A stretch of DNA of 64,000 nt from Paucimonas lemoignei (GTDB taxonomy: Bacteria > Pseudomonadota > Gammaproteobacteria > Pseudomonadales > Pseudomonadaceae): assembly GCA_900475325.1 (NCBI GenBank), contig LS483371.1, positions 558,001 through 622,000 of the forward strand, in the 5' to 3' direction. Below are positions 57,356 to 64,000 of the stretch, piece by piece (position 1 is the stretch's first letter; every line of letters begins with the position of its first letter). The position numbers were made by a program, and so were the translations under genes. The notes beneath the pieces are model-generated. The model saw only the letters and a program-made list of their open reading frames with translations. It searched no databases and was not told where the DNA came from.

Positions 57356-57688
57356 TCAATCGGCTGAGCGCGCGGCTTTTTCCGCATGCCCGGACAAGCC
57401 GAAACGGCGGTCCAGTTCATCGAGCACTGACTGTGGATGCTGACCCAGCGCGGCAAGCATCACCATGCTGTGAAACCACAGGTCAGCGGTTTCGTAGATG
57501 ACATCGCTGCAGTCGCCGCTGACGGCGGCGTCCTTGGCAGCAATGATGGTTTCGACCGACTCTTCACCGATCTTTTCCAGAATCTTGTTCAGACCCTTGT
57601 GATACAGGCTGGCGACGTAAGAACTGTCGGCAGCAGCGCCCTTGCGAGACTCGAGTACTTCGGCAAGGCGGGACAAGGTATCAGTCAT
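57356..57688 (-). CDS. hisE: Phosphoribosyl-ATP pyrophosphatase
   Basis: 110 aa MazG-like enzyme of histidine synthesis step 2. [20 protein letters not shown] and the [12 protein letters not shown] metal-binding motif are clear. It starts 3 bases after the hisI stop; the fused hisIE of enterics is split here, as in other pseudomonads. Confidence 0.95.
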   Translation of the reverse strand: MTDTLSRLAEVLESRKGAAADSSYVASLYHKGLNKILEKIGEESVETIIAAKDAAVSGDCSDVIYETADLWFHSMVMLAALGQHPQSVLDELDRRFGLSGHAEKAARSAD

Positions 57689-57691
57689 GTT

Positions 57692-58084
57692 TCAGTGTCC
57701 TGCGTGATAAATAGCTTCCGGATCTTTCAAGACCGGCTCAACGGTTTTCCAGCTGGCGTCTTCATAAACCCGATAGAAGCAGCTCTCGCGCCCGGTGTGG
57801 CAAGCGATGCCGCCGATCTGCTCGACCATCAGGATGACCACATCGGCGTCGCAATCAAGGCGCAGTTCATGAAGCTTCTGCACATGCCCCGATTCTTCGC
57901 CTTTGCGCCAGAGTTTGCCACGCGAACGCGACCAATATATTGCACGATTCTCTTCGGCGGTCAGGCTCAGGGCTTCGCGGTTCATCCACGCCATCATCAG
58001 CACGCGACCGGTTTTGTGGTCCTGGGCGATAGCGGGCACCAAGCCGTCGCTATCCCACTTGATTTCGTCCAGCCAGTCTTTCAT
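57692..58084 (-). CDS. hisI: Phosphoribosyl-AMP cyclohydrolase
   Basis: 130 aa enzyme of histidine synthesis step 3. [20 protein letters not shown], the metal-binding DCDADVVI and [11 protein letters not shown] match the family. Lies between ubiB and hisE. Confidence 0.95.
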   Translation of the reverse strand: MKDWLDEIKWDSDGLVPAIAQDHKTGRVLMMAWMNREALSLTAEENRAIYWSRSRGKLWRKGEESGHVQKLHELRLDCDADVVILMVEQIGGIACHTGRESCFYRVYEDASWKTVEPVLKDPEAIYHAGH

Positions 58085-58152
58085 ATCTACTCCGGCAGCC
58101 GGGCTTCAGGCCTCGGCGGATTGAACAGTGTGCCAGCGGGCGGCGCTGATGG

Positions 58153-59772
58153 CTATCTGCGGATGACCAGATACATACCCGCCGCCAGCATGATCCAGGC
58201 CGGCCATGCGACTGGCGCGATCAGCGCAGTGTTTTCCGCTACCAGCGTCGAGGCCAGTACCGCCCCGCCTGCCAGCAGCGCCGCCCCCAGCAGACGCAAT
58301 GCCCAGCCATCGCCGCGTTCACGCCACGGCGGCGGCGGGTCTTTGCGATGTGGTTGGGACATCCGCTCCAGCAGATCGCGGGTCATGTTGGCCAGGTGTG
58401 GGATCTGTTCGACCTGGGATTGCAGGTTCCCCAGCAGGGTTTTGGGGCTGACGCGATCACGCATCCAGCGCTCCAGAAACGGCTGGGCTGTGCTCCACAG
58501 GTCCAGATCCGGGTACAACTGACGGCCCAGGCCTTCAATGTTGAGCAGGGTTTTCTGCAGCAGTACCAGTTGCGGCTGGACTTCCATGTTGAAGCGTCGT
58601 GCGGTCTGGAACAGGCGCATCAACACCTGCCCAAAGGAAATATCCTTGAGCGGCTTCTCGAAGATCGGCTCGCACACCGTACGAATCGCCGCTTCAAATT
58701 CATTGAGCTTGGTTTCGGCCGGCACCCAGCCAGAATCGATGTGCAACTGGGCGACGCGCCGATAATCACGCTTGAAGAAGGCAAACAGGTTACGGGCCAG
58801 ATAATCCTGATCCTCAGGGGTCAGGCTGCCGACAATGCCGCAGTCGATGGCAATGTACTGCGGGCTCCAGGGGCTGACCGTGCTGACAAAGATGTTGCCG
58901 GGGTGCATGTCGGCGTGGAAAAAGCTGTCGCGAAATACCTGCGTGAAGAAAATCTCCACGCCGCGCTCGGCCAGCAGTTTCATGTCGGTGCGCTGATCGG
59001 CCAGAGTCGCCAGGTCGTTGACCTGAATCCCGTAGATGCGCTCCATGACCAACACTTTCGGACGGCACCAGTCCCAGTAAACCTGGGGCACGTAGAGCAG
59101 GTCGGAGCCTTCGAAGTTGCGGCGCAGCTGGCTGGAGTTGGCCGCTTCGCGCAGCAGGTCCAGCTCGTCGTAAATGGTTTTTTCATAATCGGCGACCACG
59201 TCCACCGGGTGCAGCAGGCGGGCGTCGGCTGACATCCGCTCAGCGGTGCGGGCCAGAATGAACAGCCACGCCAGATCCTGACTGATGATCGGCTTGAGGC
59301 CCGGTCGCACGACCTTGACCACCACTTCTTCACCGCTTTTGAGGCGCGCGGAGTGCACCTGGGCCACCGAAGCCGAGGCCAGCGGTGTCACGTCGAAGCG
59401 GCTGAATACATCACTGATTTTCGCGCCCAACTGTTCTTCAATCAGCTTTATTGCGACCTGCGGGTCAAACGGCGGCACGCGGTCCTGCAGCAGCATTAGC
59501 TCGTCGGCGATGTCCTCGGGCAGCAGGTCGCGGCGCGTCGAGAGAATCTGACCGAACTTGATGAAGATCGGCCCCAGGTCCTGCAAGGCCAGGCGCAAAC
59601 GCGCGCCGCGGGGCAGTTCGCTGATCTTGCGCGGGATCAGGCGCCACGGCATGACATACCGCAAGGCCATCATCCACCACGGTAGCGGAAGGGCGAACAG
59701 CAGGTCATCGAGACGGTAGCGGATCACGACACGCTGGATACGAAACAAACGGCGGACGGCAAGCAGTTTCAT
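58153..59772 (-). CDS. ubiB: Ubiquinone biosynthesis atypical kinase UbiB
   Basis: 539 aa. ADCK/ABC1-family kinase-like protein: KxGQ-type motif [19 protein letters not shown]-site [31 protein letters not shown], and two C-terminal membrane helices. Needed for ubiquinone synthesis in aerobic cells. Overlaps ubiJ by 4 bases. Confidence 0.96.
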   Translation of the reverse strand: MKLLAVRRLFRIQRVVIRYRLDDLLFALPLPWWMMALRYVMPWRLIPRKISELPRGARLRLALQDLGPIFIKFGQILSTRRDLLPEDIADELMLLQDRVPPFDPQVAIKLIEEQLGAKISDVFSRFDVTPLASASVAQVHSARLKSGEEVVVKVVRPGLKPIISQDLAWLFILARTAERMSADARLLHPVDVVADYEKTIYDELDLLREAANSSQLRRNFEGSDLLYVPQVYWDWCRPKVLVMERIYGIQVNDLATLADQRTDMKLLAERGVEIFFTQVFRDSFFHADMHPGNIFVSTVSPWSPQYIAIDCGIVGSLTPEDQDYLARNLFAFFKRDYRRVAQLHIDSGWVPAETKLNEFEAAIRTVCEPIFEKPLKDISFGQVLMRLFQTARRFNMEVQPQLVLLQKTLLNIEGLGRQLYPDLDLWSTAQPFLERWMRDRVSPKTLLGNLQSQVEQIPHLANMTRDLLERMSQPHRKDPPPPWRERGDGWALRLLGAALLAGGAVLASTLVAENTALIAPVAWPAWIMLAAGMYLVIRR

Positions 59773-60392
59773 GCGTTATCGCTGGAGTCAGAGGATTGGG
59801 CGAGGCGCTCGAAGCGAGCCTCAAGGCGTTCCAGATCAAGCTTGATCCGGTCAAGTTCAGCAAAGCGGGCTTCAGCTTCGTGCTTGCCCACCAGCGTGCG
59901 CGACTCTTCGTTCAAATAGTCGGCCAGGCTCTGGCTGAGGCTGTTGAAACTGTCTTTGGTCCAGCGAGCGCGGCTGCGCAGATGATCGCCCAGCAGCGTA
60001 CTGGCGACCGGGCCGAGCCAGCGTGACAGCTCGTATTCCCAGTCCAGCTCAAGATCCTGCAGGATGCCGGTCAGCTCGATCAGGACACCGCTGTCGCCAT
60101 CAAGCTCGACATCCGGGCCGTGCAGCACGGCGCTTTTATCCTGACTCAAGGCCAGTCGCAAAAGGCTCGCCGCGGGCGCGCGCAACGTGCAGTCAGCCTC
60201 GACTTCCCAATGGGCGGCCAGCATCAAGCCTTCATCGCTGGGCAGGATGAACAGTTGCAGCGAAGGATTGCGGCAGTCCACCGCAATCACCTTGCCTGAC
60301 AAACGCTCCAGGCGCGGCAACGCGGTGGCGTCCAGACGCAACACGCGGTTGATGCCGTGCTCGACACTGGCGAGCAAGCCGCTGAGTAACAT
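59769..60392 (-). CDS. ubiJ: Ubiquinone biosynthesis accessory factor UbiJ
   Basis: 207 aa. N-terminal SCP2 lipid-binding domain (about 10-110) and a C-terminal coiled coil ([20 protein letters not shown]), the UbiJ layout. It helps organise the Ubi metabolon. Shares one base with the ubiE stop. Confidence 0.93.
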   Translation of the reverse strand: MLLSGLLASVEHGINRVLRLDATALPRLERLSGKVIAVDCRNPSLQLFILPSDEGLMLAAHWEVEADCTLRAPAASLLRLALSQDKSAVLHGPDVELDGDSGVLIELTGILQDLELDWEYELSRWLGPVASTLLGDHLRSRARWTKDSFNSLSQSLADYLNEESRTLVGKHEAEARFAELDRIKLDLERLEARFERLAQSSDSSDNA

Positions 60393-61162
60393 CAGGGTTT
60401 GATACCGCGATGCAGCGCAACCACGCCCGCCGTCATGTTGTGATAGGTCACGCGGTCAAAACCGGCTTCTACCATCATCGACTTCAGGGTTTCCTGGTTT
60501 GGGTGCATGCGGATCGATTCAGCCAGGTAGCGATAGCTTTCCGAGTCGTTGGTGACCAGCTTGCCCATCAGCGGCATGAACGCGAACGAGTAAGCGTCAT
60601 AAGCCTTGGACATCAGCTTGTTGGTCGGCTTGGAGAACTCCAGCACCAACAGACGGCCGCCCGGCTTGAGTACGCGCAGCATCGAGCGCAGTGCATCTTC
60701 CTTGTGAGTCACGTTGCGCAGGCCGAAAGCGATGGTCACGCAGTCGAAATGATTGTCCGGGAACGGCAGCTTTTCAGCATCGGCCTGGACGAACTTGACG
60801 TTGCCCGCCACACCCAGGTCCAGCAGGCGGTCGCGACCGACCTTGAGCATGGACGCATTGATGTCAGCCAGCACCACTTCGCCAGTAGGGCCGACGAGGT
60901 GGGAAAACTTTTTCGTCAGGTCGCCCGTGCCGCCTGCGATGTCCAGCACGCGGTTGCCGGTGCGAACGCCGGACAGCTCGATGGCGAAGCGCTTCCAGAG
61001 GCGATGCATGCCCCCGGACAGCAGGTCGTTCATCAGGTCGTACTTGGCGGCGACGGAGTGAAAAACCTCCGCCACTTTCTCGGCCTTCTGGCTTTCCGGC
61101 ACGTTTTTGTAGCCGAAGTGAGTAGTAGGTTCGGCATCGCTGCCTTTGCGCGGATCATTCAT
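60392..61162 (-). CDS. ubiE: Ubiquinone/menaquinone C-methyltransferase
   Basis: 256 aa. [21 protein letters not shown] terminus, SAM motif [43 protein letters not shown], and a C-terminal [14 protein letters not shown]. The start at [17 protein letters not shown] gives the standard length; an in-frame upstream Met at 61249 is less likely. Confidence 0.96.
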   Translation of the reverse strand: MNDPRKGSDAEPTTHFGYKNVPESQKAEKVAEVFHSVAAKYDLMNDLLSGGMHRLWKRFAIELSGVRTGNRVLDIAGGTGDLTKKFSHLVGPTGEVVLADINASMLKVGRDRLLDLGVAGNVKFVQADAEKLPFPDNHFDCVTIAFGLRNVTHKEDALRSMLRVLKPGGRLLVLEFSKPTNKLMSKAYDAYSFAFMPLMGKLVTNDSESYRYLAESIRMHPNQETLKSMMVEAGFDRVTYHNMTAGVVALHRGIKP

Positions 61163-61305
61163 ATCGCGGTCACCGGAATAAAGTGCGGCCATTCTAATCG
61201 CCGTGGCTGGCTTTGTCTTGACAAGGCTCATCGCCAACAGTTTCTTCATTCTGAGCGGCTGTTATAGTTGCGCCACGATTTACCTTGCGCTGACGGAGTC
61301 AAAAA

Positions 61306-61584
61306 ATGGCCAAAATCACTGTTGAACGCCCGCATTCGCTGGGCAAGGAAAAAGCCCGAGAGAAGGCCGAACTGCTCGTCGAGAAGCTCGCCGACAAATA
61401 CGGCATCGAACACGAATGGCAAGGCGACAGCGTCAAACTCGAAGGCAAGGGCGCCAAAGGCACCGTGCTGGTGGAAGACGCCCTGGTACGCGTGGACCTG
61501 GACCTGAATTTCTTCCTGTCGGCCATGAGCGGGCAGATCCAGACCGAAGTCGAGCGGCAGCTGGATAAAGCGCTGGTTTCCTGA
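61306..61584 (+). CDS. Polyhydroxyalkanoic acid system family protein
   Basis: 92 aa. MAKITVERPHSLGKEKAREKAE-type N terminus with LADKYGIEHEWQGD and a C-terminal LDLNFFLSAMSGQIQTEVER, matching the small PHA-system family usually found beside the phaC/phaF/phaI genes and ubiE. Divergent from ubiE. Role in storage-granule physiology unproven. Confidence 0.87.
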   Translation: MAKITVERPHSLGKEKAREKAELLVEKLADKYGIEHEWQGDSVKLEGKGAKGTVLVEDALVRVDLDLNFFLSAMSGQIQTEVERQLDKALVS

Positions 61585-61663
61585 TCAGCCGCCGACATGT
61601 GCCAAACCCTGTGGGAGATCCCCCGTCGTCCACACGCCGCGCTGTCGCGCAGCAAACACAGGA

Positions 61664-61788
61664 CCTGTGGGACGACCGGGGTGGCGCTCCACCTTGCTCG
61701 CGAAAGCAATGTTCCTGCTCACAGAGATATATCGGGTATACCGGCCTCTTCGCGAGCAAGGTGGAGCGCCACCCCGGTCCTCCCACAG
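61664..61788. repeat. Enlarged REPIN with matching insertions in both arms
   Basis: Left arm CCTGTGGGACGACCGGGGTG GCGCTCCACC TTGCTCGCGAAAG; the right arm is its near-complement (CTTCGCGAGCAAGGTGGAGC GCCACCCCGGTCC TCCCACAG). Compared with ordinary REPINs here, each arm carries an extra GC-rich block of about 20 bases. Confidence 0.85.
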
Positions 61789-61827
61789 AAAATCATGTCA
61801 ATTCAGATAGTTATTTCATGTTTGATG

Positions 61828-61908
61828 AGAGCGAATTCATTCGCGAAGAGGCCAGTACATCCGAAAGAGATTGTTCGTGTGTAATTACCCGTTCGCGAAT
61901 GAATTCCC
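61828..61908. repeat. Partial REPIN (GCGAATTCATTCGC type)
   Basis: Arms GAGCGAATTCATTCGCGAAG and GTTCGCGAATGAATTC; the outer CCCACAGG ends are missing. Confidence 0.8.
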
Positions 61909-62180
61909 ATAAATGAGCACGGGCGGCTATAGATGTGAGCTTTTTATGTCTGCTGGCCGAGAAGTAGCAAGTCTGACGCTACTCGCGAGCAAGCTTAATT
62001 ATTCTATAGTTTAATGCTGGTTTCTCGCTGCGCCGTCCTACGTACGTTAACATCGCTCGGTGCTCAAATATACATTCCTTTTTTTTCTAATAAATGTATG
62101 CCGTTTTCAATGCGGTTATTAAAGGTTTGTTAAGGTAAAAGCCTTACGGTATTGCCAGAAGTTTCCTACGCAAAAAAATA
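61909..62180. other. AT-rich non-coding region before the putative RiPP operon
   Basis: About 270 bases of markedly higher AT content than the rest of the window. A GCGAGCAAGCTT fragment near 61985 looks like a REP remnant. No gene seen. It marks the change from core genome to the atypical right end. Confidence 0.5.
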
Positions 62181-62208
62181 TTGACTCACTTTTCCTCAGG
62201 CGTAATCT
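62181..62208 (+). promoter_or_regulatory. Sigma-70-type promoter of the peptide operon
   Basis: TTGACT, 16-base spacer, TAATCT, 53 bases before the peptide start. A CAGCA/TGCTG dyad at 62217-62231 follows the -10. Confidence 0.6.
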
Positions 62209-62261
62209 GAATGTGTCAGCAACATCTGCTGGCATCTATTAATAAGCGAAAGGTGAATACT

Positions 62262-62327
62262 ATGAAACGCATTTCTCTTGAGTCTAAAAAAATTTCCAAT
62301 CTTAACTGCCTGGTGAAAACCCGGTAA
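62262..62327 (+). CDS. Putative RiPP precursor peptide (21 aa)
   Basis: 21 codons, ATG to TAA, with an AAAGGTG ribosome site at good spacing. The peptide starts MKRISLESKK, continues ISNL and ends NCLVKTR. It is basic, has a single cysteine and is rich in Ser, Lys and Asn. Directly upstream of a SagB-type dehydrogenase and separated from it by a 9-bp hairpin, the arrangement expected for a precursor made in excess over its modifying enzymes. No close known family recognised. Confidence 0.6.
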   Translation: MKRISLESKKISNLNCLVKTR

Positions 62328-62347
62328 GTTCAAGTCATAGGTATCAA

Positions 62348-62377
62348 GCGAGCGAGGAGTGCCGGCTACTCGCTCGC
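62348..62377 (+). terminator. Intercistronic stem-loop (attenuator-like)
   Basis: Perfect 9-bp stem GCGAGCGAG / CTCGCTCGC with a 12-base loop and no T run. It lies between the peptide stop and the downstream ATG, and probably lowers downstream expression or protects the peptide mRNA. Confidence 0.6.
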
Positions 62378-62399
62378 AACAGATTGATGGGGTCTAGGT

Positions 62400-63470
62400 A
62401 TGCTTTTTAACTCCAATATATTCTTTCTTGCCCGCCCACCGAACCTGATTGTCTGGAACTGCGAGACGCACGAGCAATTCGAACTTTCAGTGAACCATCA
62501 AATACGTTTGCTTGAGTTGATAGGTGATCCAGATCGTTTCAATAGCGAGAACCCCATTGATTTGGGATTTTCCGATGCAGGTATCATCCTTGCGTCTGAG
62601 GCTGTTAGCGTCAGGCCGTGGGGGTGGGATGTTCTTTCTAAACTGTTCCACGTCGGTACAAAAAATGTGCCTCTGGACTGTCAGCCCCTCTCTGCAAATG
62701 ATTGGGCAGATCAATACCTGGCGCATTGTGATGAGGTATTGATCAAATCAAGGCCCGTTGAGAACTGTAAGGATGAGCCGAGTGTGAAGGTTGTTCTTCC
62801 GAGACCTTCCCCTTGCAAAGGCGATTTAACGTGTGCATTAACATCCAGGAAGACGGCCAGAAACTACAGCGTTAAAGGGATTGAATTAGAGGTTTTATCA
62901 GCCATCCTGTATTACGGTCTGGGGTACCTTTCAGAGCGGGAGGATCTGGAGTCAGCATCATTACCTGAAGGTCTCCGCAAGCGACGAAGCAGCCCGTCAG
63001 GTGGTGGCTTGAATTCAACCGAAGGGTACTTATACGCTAATAATGTTGAATCAATACCCAAGGGGTTGTACTACTACAATCCAGTCGATCATTCGCTGAC
63101 GTTACGCAGCTCTATCGAAGGTCAGGTGCTTGGCTCGCTCCTTAACGGACAGCATTTCATTGACGAAATGCCTTTTGGGCTTTTCCTCACGTCGCGCCTG
63201 GACAAACTCTGGTGGAAATACGAACACTCCAGAACCTACCGTATGGCACTGATTGAAATCGGGCACATCTCCCAAACAATTCAGCTGATCGCCACGTCCT
63301 GCGGCCTGCAGACCTGGCTCACTGGCGCATTGAACGATAGCGAAATAGAAGGCTTGATCAACGCACAAGTAGGAACAGAAGAAGTCATGTTTTTCGTGGG
63401 TGGCGGATACGGCGACGGCAGCGCTATTCCATCAAGCCTGAAAACCCAAATTAATAGCCGGGGAAAATGA
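62400..63470 (+). CDS. SagB-type nitroreductase-family dehydrogenase
   Basis: 356 aa. The C-terminal two thirds (about 135-350) are a nitroreductase/SagB fold: LTCALTSRKTARNYS, LSAILYYGLGY, RRSSPSGGGLNSTEGYLYA, YRMALIEIGHISQTIQLIATS and VMFFVGGGYGDG. The SPSGGG and the H/E residues fit FMN binding. In azole-containing RiPPs such enzymes oxidise azolines to azoles. The first 130 residues form an extra N-terminal domain I do not recognise. Codon use (TTA, ATA, AGA) is unlike the core genes. Its stop overlaps the next start. Confidence 0.82.
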   Translation: MLFNSNIFFLARPPNLIVWNCETHEQFELSVNHQIRLLELIGDPDRFNSENPIDLGFSDAGIILASEAVSVRPWGWDVLSKLFHVGTKNVPLDCQPLSANDWADQYLAHCDEVLIKSRPVENCKDEPSVKVVLPRPSPCKGDLTCALTSRKTARNYSVKGIELEVLSAILYYGLGYLSEREDLESASLPEGLRKRRSSPSGGGLNSTEGYLYANNVESIPKGLYYYNPVDHSLTLRSSIEGQVLGSLLNGQHFIDEMPFGLFLTSRLDKLWWKYEHSRTYRMALIEIGHISQTIQLIATSCGLQTWLTGALNDSEIEGLINAQVGTEEVMFFVGGGYGDGSAIPSSLKTQINSRGK

Positions 63471-64000
63471 TGAGAAGCTTCAAGGAATGCTTAACGCTAG
63501 AACATTGGAACAAAAATTCGTCAGTTCGCGCCAAGCCGAATATTTACTCAATGCCGTTATTGCGATGCAGTTCTAGCCTTACGAAAGACTGGTACCCTAG
63601 AAGCATGCTGCAATTCTTGACTCGGCCGGATTTTAAAACCGTACCCGATGAATGTATTGAGAAATTGCTTGCTCACCATCTTGTATATTTTTTGGACTAC
63701 ACAACCTTCCTAGAGCACATGATGGTCAATCGATCGCTGGAAATTATCGTCCATGACATGCTTGAGGTCGGGATTCCCGAGCCGATGAGGGCTGCAGGTC
63801 TTCAGATATACACAGACGAGGGCTACCATGCACTGTTTTCCAATCAGCTAGCTGCTGAGGTGGCAGGCATATATGCTATCGAGAGAAACGCTCGCACACC
63901 GTCAAGGATTCAGAAGCTGAATGCGCTGATTGCAAGTACATCTGAAGATTCCGTTGCCGCAGTCTATTTTGCTATAGGTTTTGTTTCTGAAACGATAATA
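63467..64000 (+). CDS. Diiron-oxygenase-like protein (AurF-like), partial
   Basis: 178 codons, open to the window end. It begins MMRSFKECLTLEHWN and overlaps the SagB-type gene by 4 bases. The segments LEHMMVNRSLEIIVHDML and LQIYTDEGYHALFSNQLAAE look like the paired E/H helices of ferritin-like diiron oxygenases of the AurF/CmlI group. Assignment is from motif appearance only and the C terminus is missing. It is translationally coupled in the putative peptide-modifying operon. Confidence 0.6.
   Translation, partial: MMRSFKECLTLEHWNKNSSVRAKPNIYSMPLLRCSSSLTKDWYPRSMLQFLTRPDFKTVPDECIEKLLAHHLVYFLDYTTFLEHMMVNRSLEIIVHDMLEVGIPEPMRAAGLQIYTDEGYHALFSNQLAAEVAGIYAIERNARTPSRIQKLNALIASTSEDSVAAVYFAIGFVSETII

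Noticed and set aside
1..61908. CRISPR array suggested by many recurring palindromes
   Set aside because: The repeats are scattered REPIN doublets in separate intergenic gaps, not regularly spaced direct repeats with unique spacers.

Overview
The window reads as chromosome of a fluorescent/syringae-type Pseudomonas. Supporting this are the high GC content and the glycine betaine to glycine catabolic genes (gbcA, gbcB, soxBDAG with a linked glyA). A malate synthase G, a bioBFHCD cluster, a ubiE-ubiJ-ubiB-hisI-hisE-tatABC-rsmE block with a PHA-system gene beside it, and about 27 REP doublets (REPINs) between genes fit the same picture. I saw no tRNA, rRNA, CRISPR array, integrase or IS transposase.

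Layout: 0.1-6.8 kb is the sarcosine oxidase operon with glyA. 7.0-9.4 kb is an alaC-like aminotransferase whose 3' end occurs three times, interleaved with two small paralogous genes. 9.6-12.5 kb holds a TraX-like membrane protein, threonine aldolase, a divergent ZapA and a coiled-coil partner. A chemoreceptor follows, then the divergent gbcB/gbcA pair. 17.5-18.1 kb is a non-coding tandem array carrying DnaA-box-like sequences. Next come a DnaQ-like exonuclease, a cNMP/CBS/nucleotidyltransferase regulator, a one-domain response regulator, glcB, a GcvR-like ACT protein, rarD and srkA. 27.2-32.8 kb is a LacI-controlled ABC importer plus a phosphodiesterase. 33.0-34.8 kb is a two-gene cargo of unknown function flanked by copies of the phosphodiesterase 3' end. 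Then come PhoX, a ModE-like regulator, comF and the biotin genes with a BirA-type operator. 44.3-50.1 kb has two acyl-CoA dehydrogenase paralogues around a diguanylate cyclase. 50.5-54.9 kb has a YqaE protein and two chemoreceptors. 55.0-61.6 kb is the rsmE-tat-his-ubi block and a PHA-system protein.

The right edge (62.2-64.0 kb) differs from the rest: it is AT-richer and has unlike codon use. It carries a 21-codon peptide gene, a 9-bp stem-loop, a SagB-type dehydrogenase and the start of a diiron-oxygenase-like gene. I read this as the start of a small RiPP-type biosynthetic operon, cut by the window end.

How parts fit together: gbcAB demethylates glycine betaine to dimethylglycine, SoxBDAG oxidises sarcosine and passes one-carbon units to tetrahydrofolate, and GlyA interconverts glycine and serine. 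GlcB handles glyoxylate. The bio genes form one pathway under a likely BirA switch. The most unusual theme is repeated displacement of gene 3' ends, at alaC, the phosphodiesterase and zapA. At alaC and the phosphodiesterase, small unknown genes sit convergent to the host gene between the tail copies.
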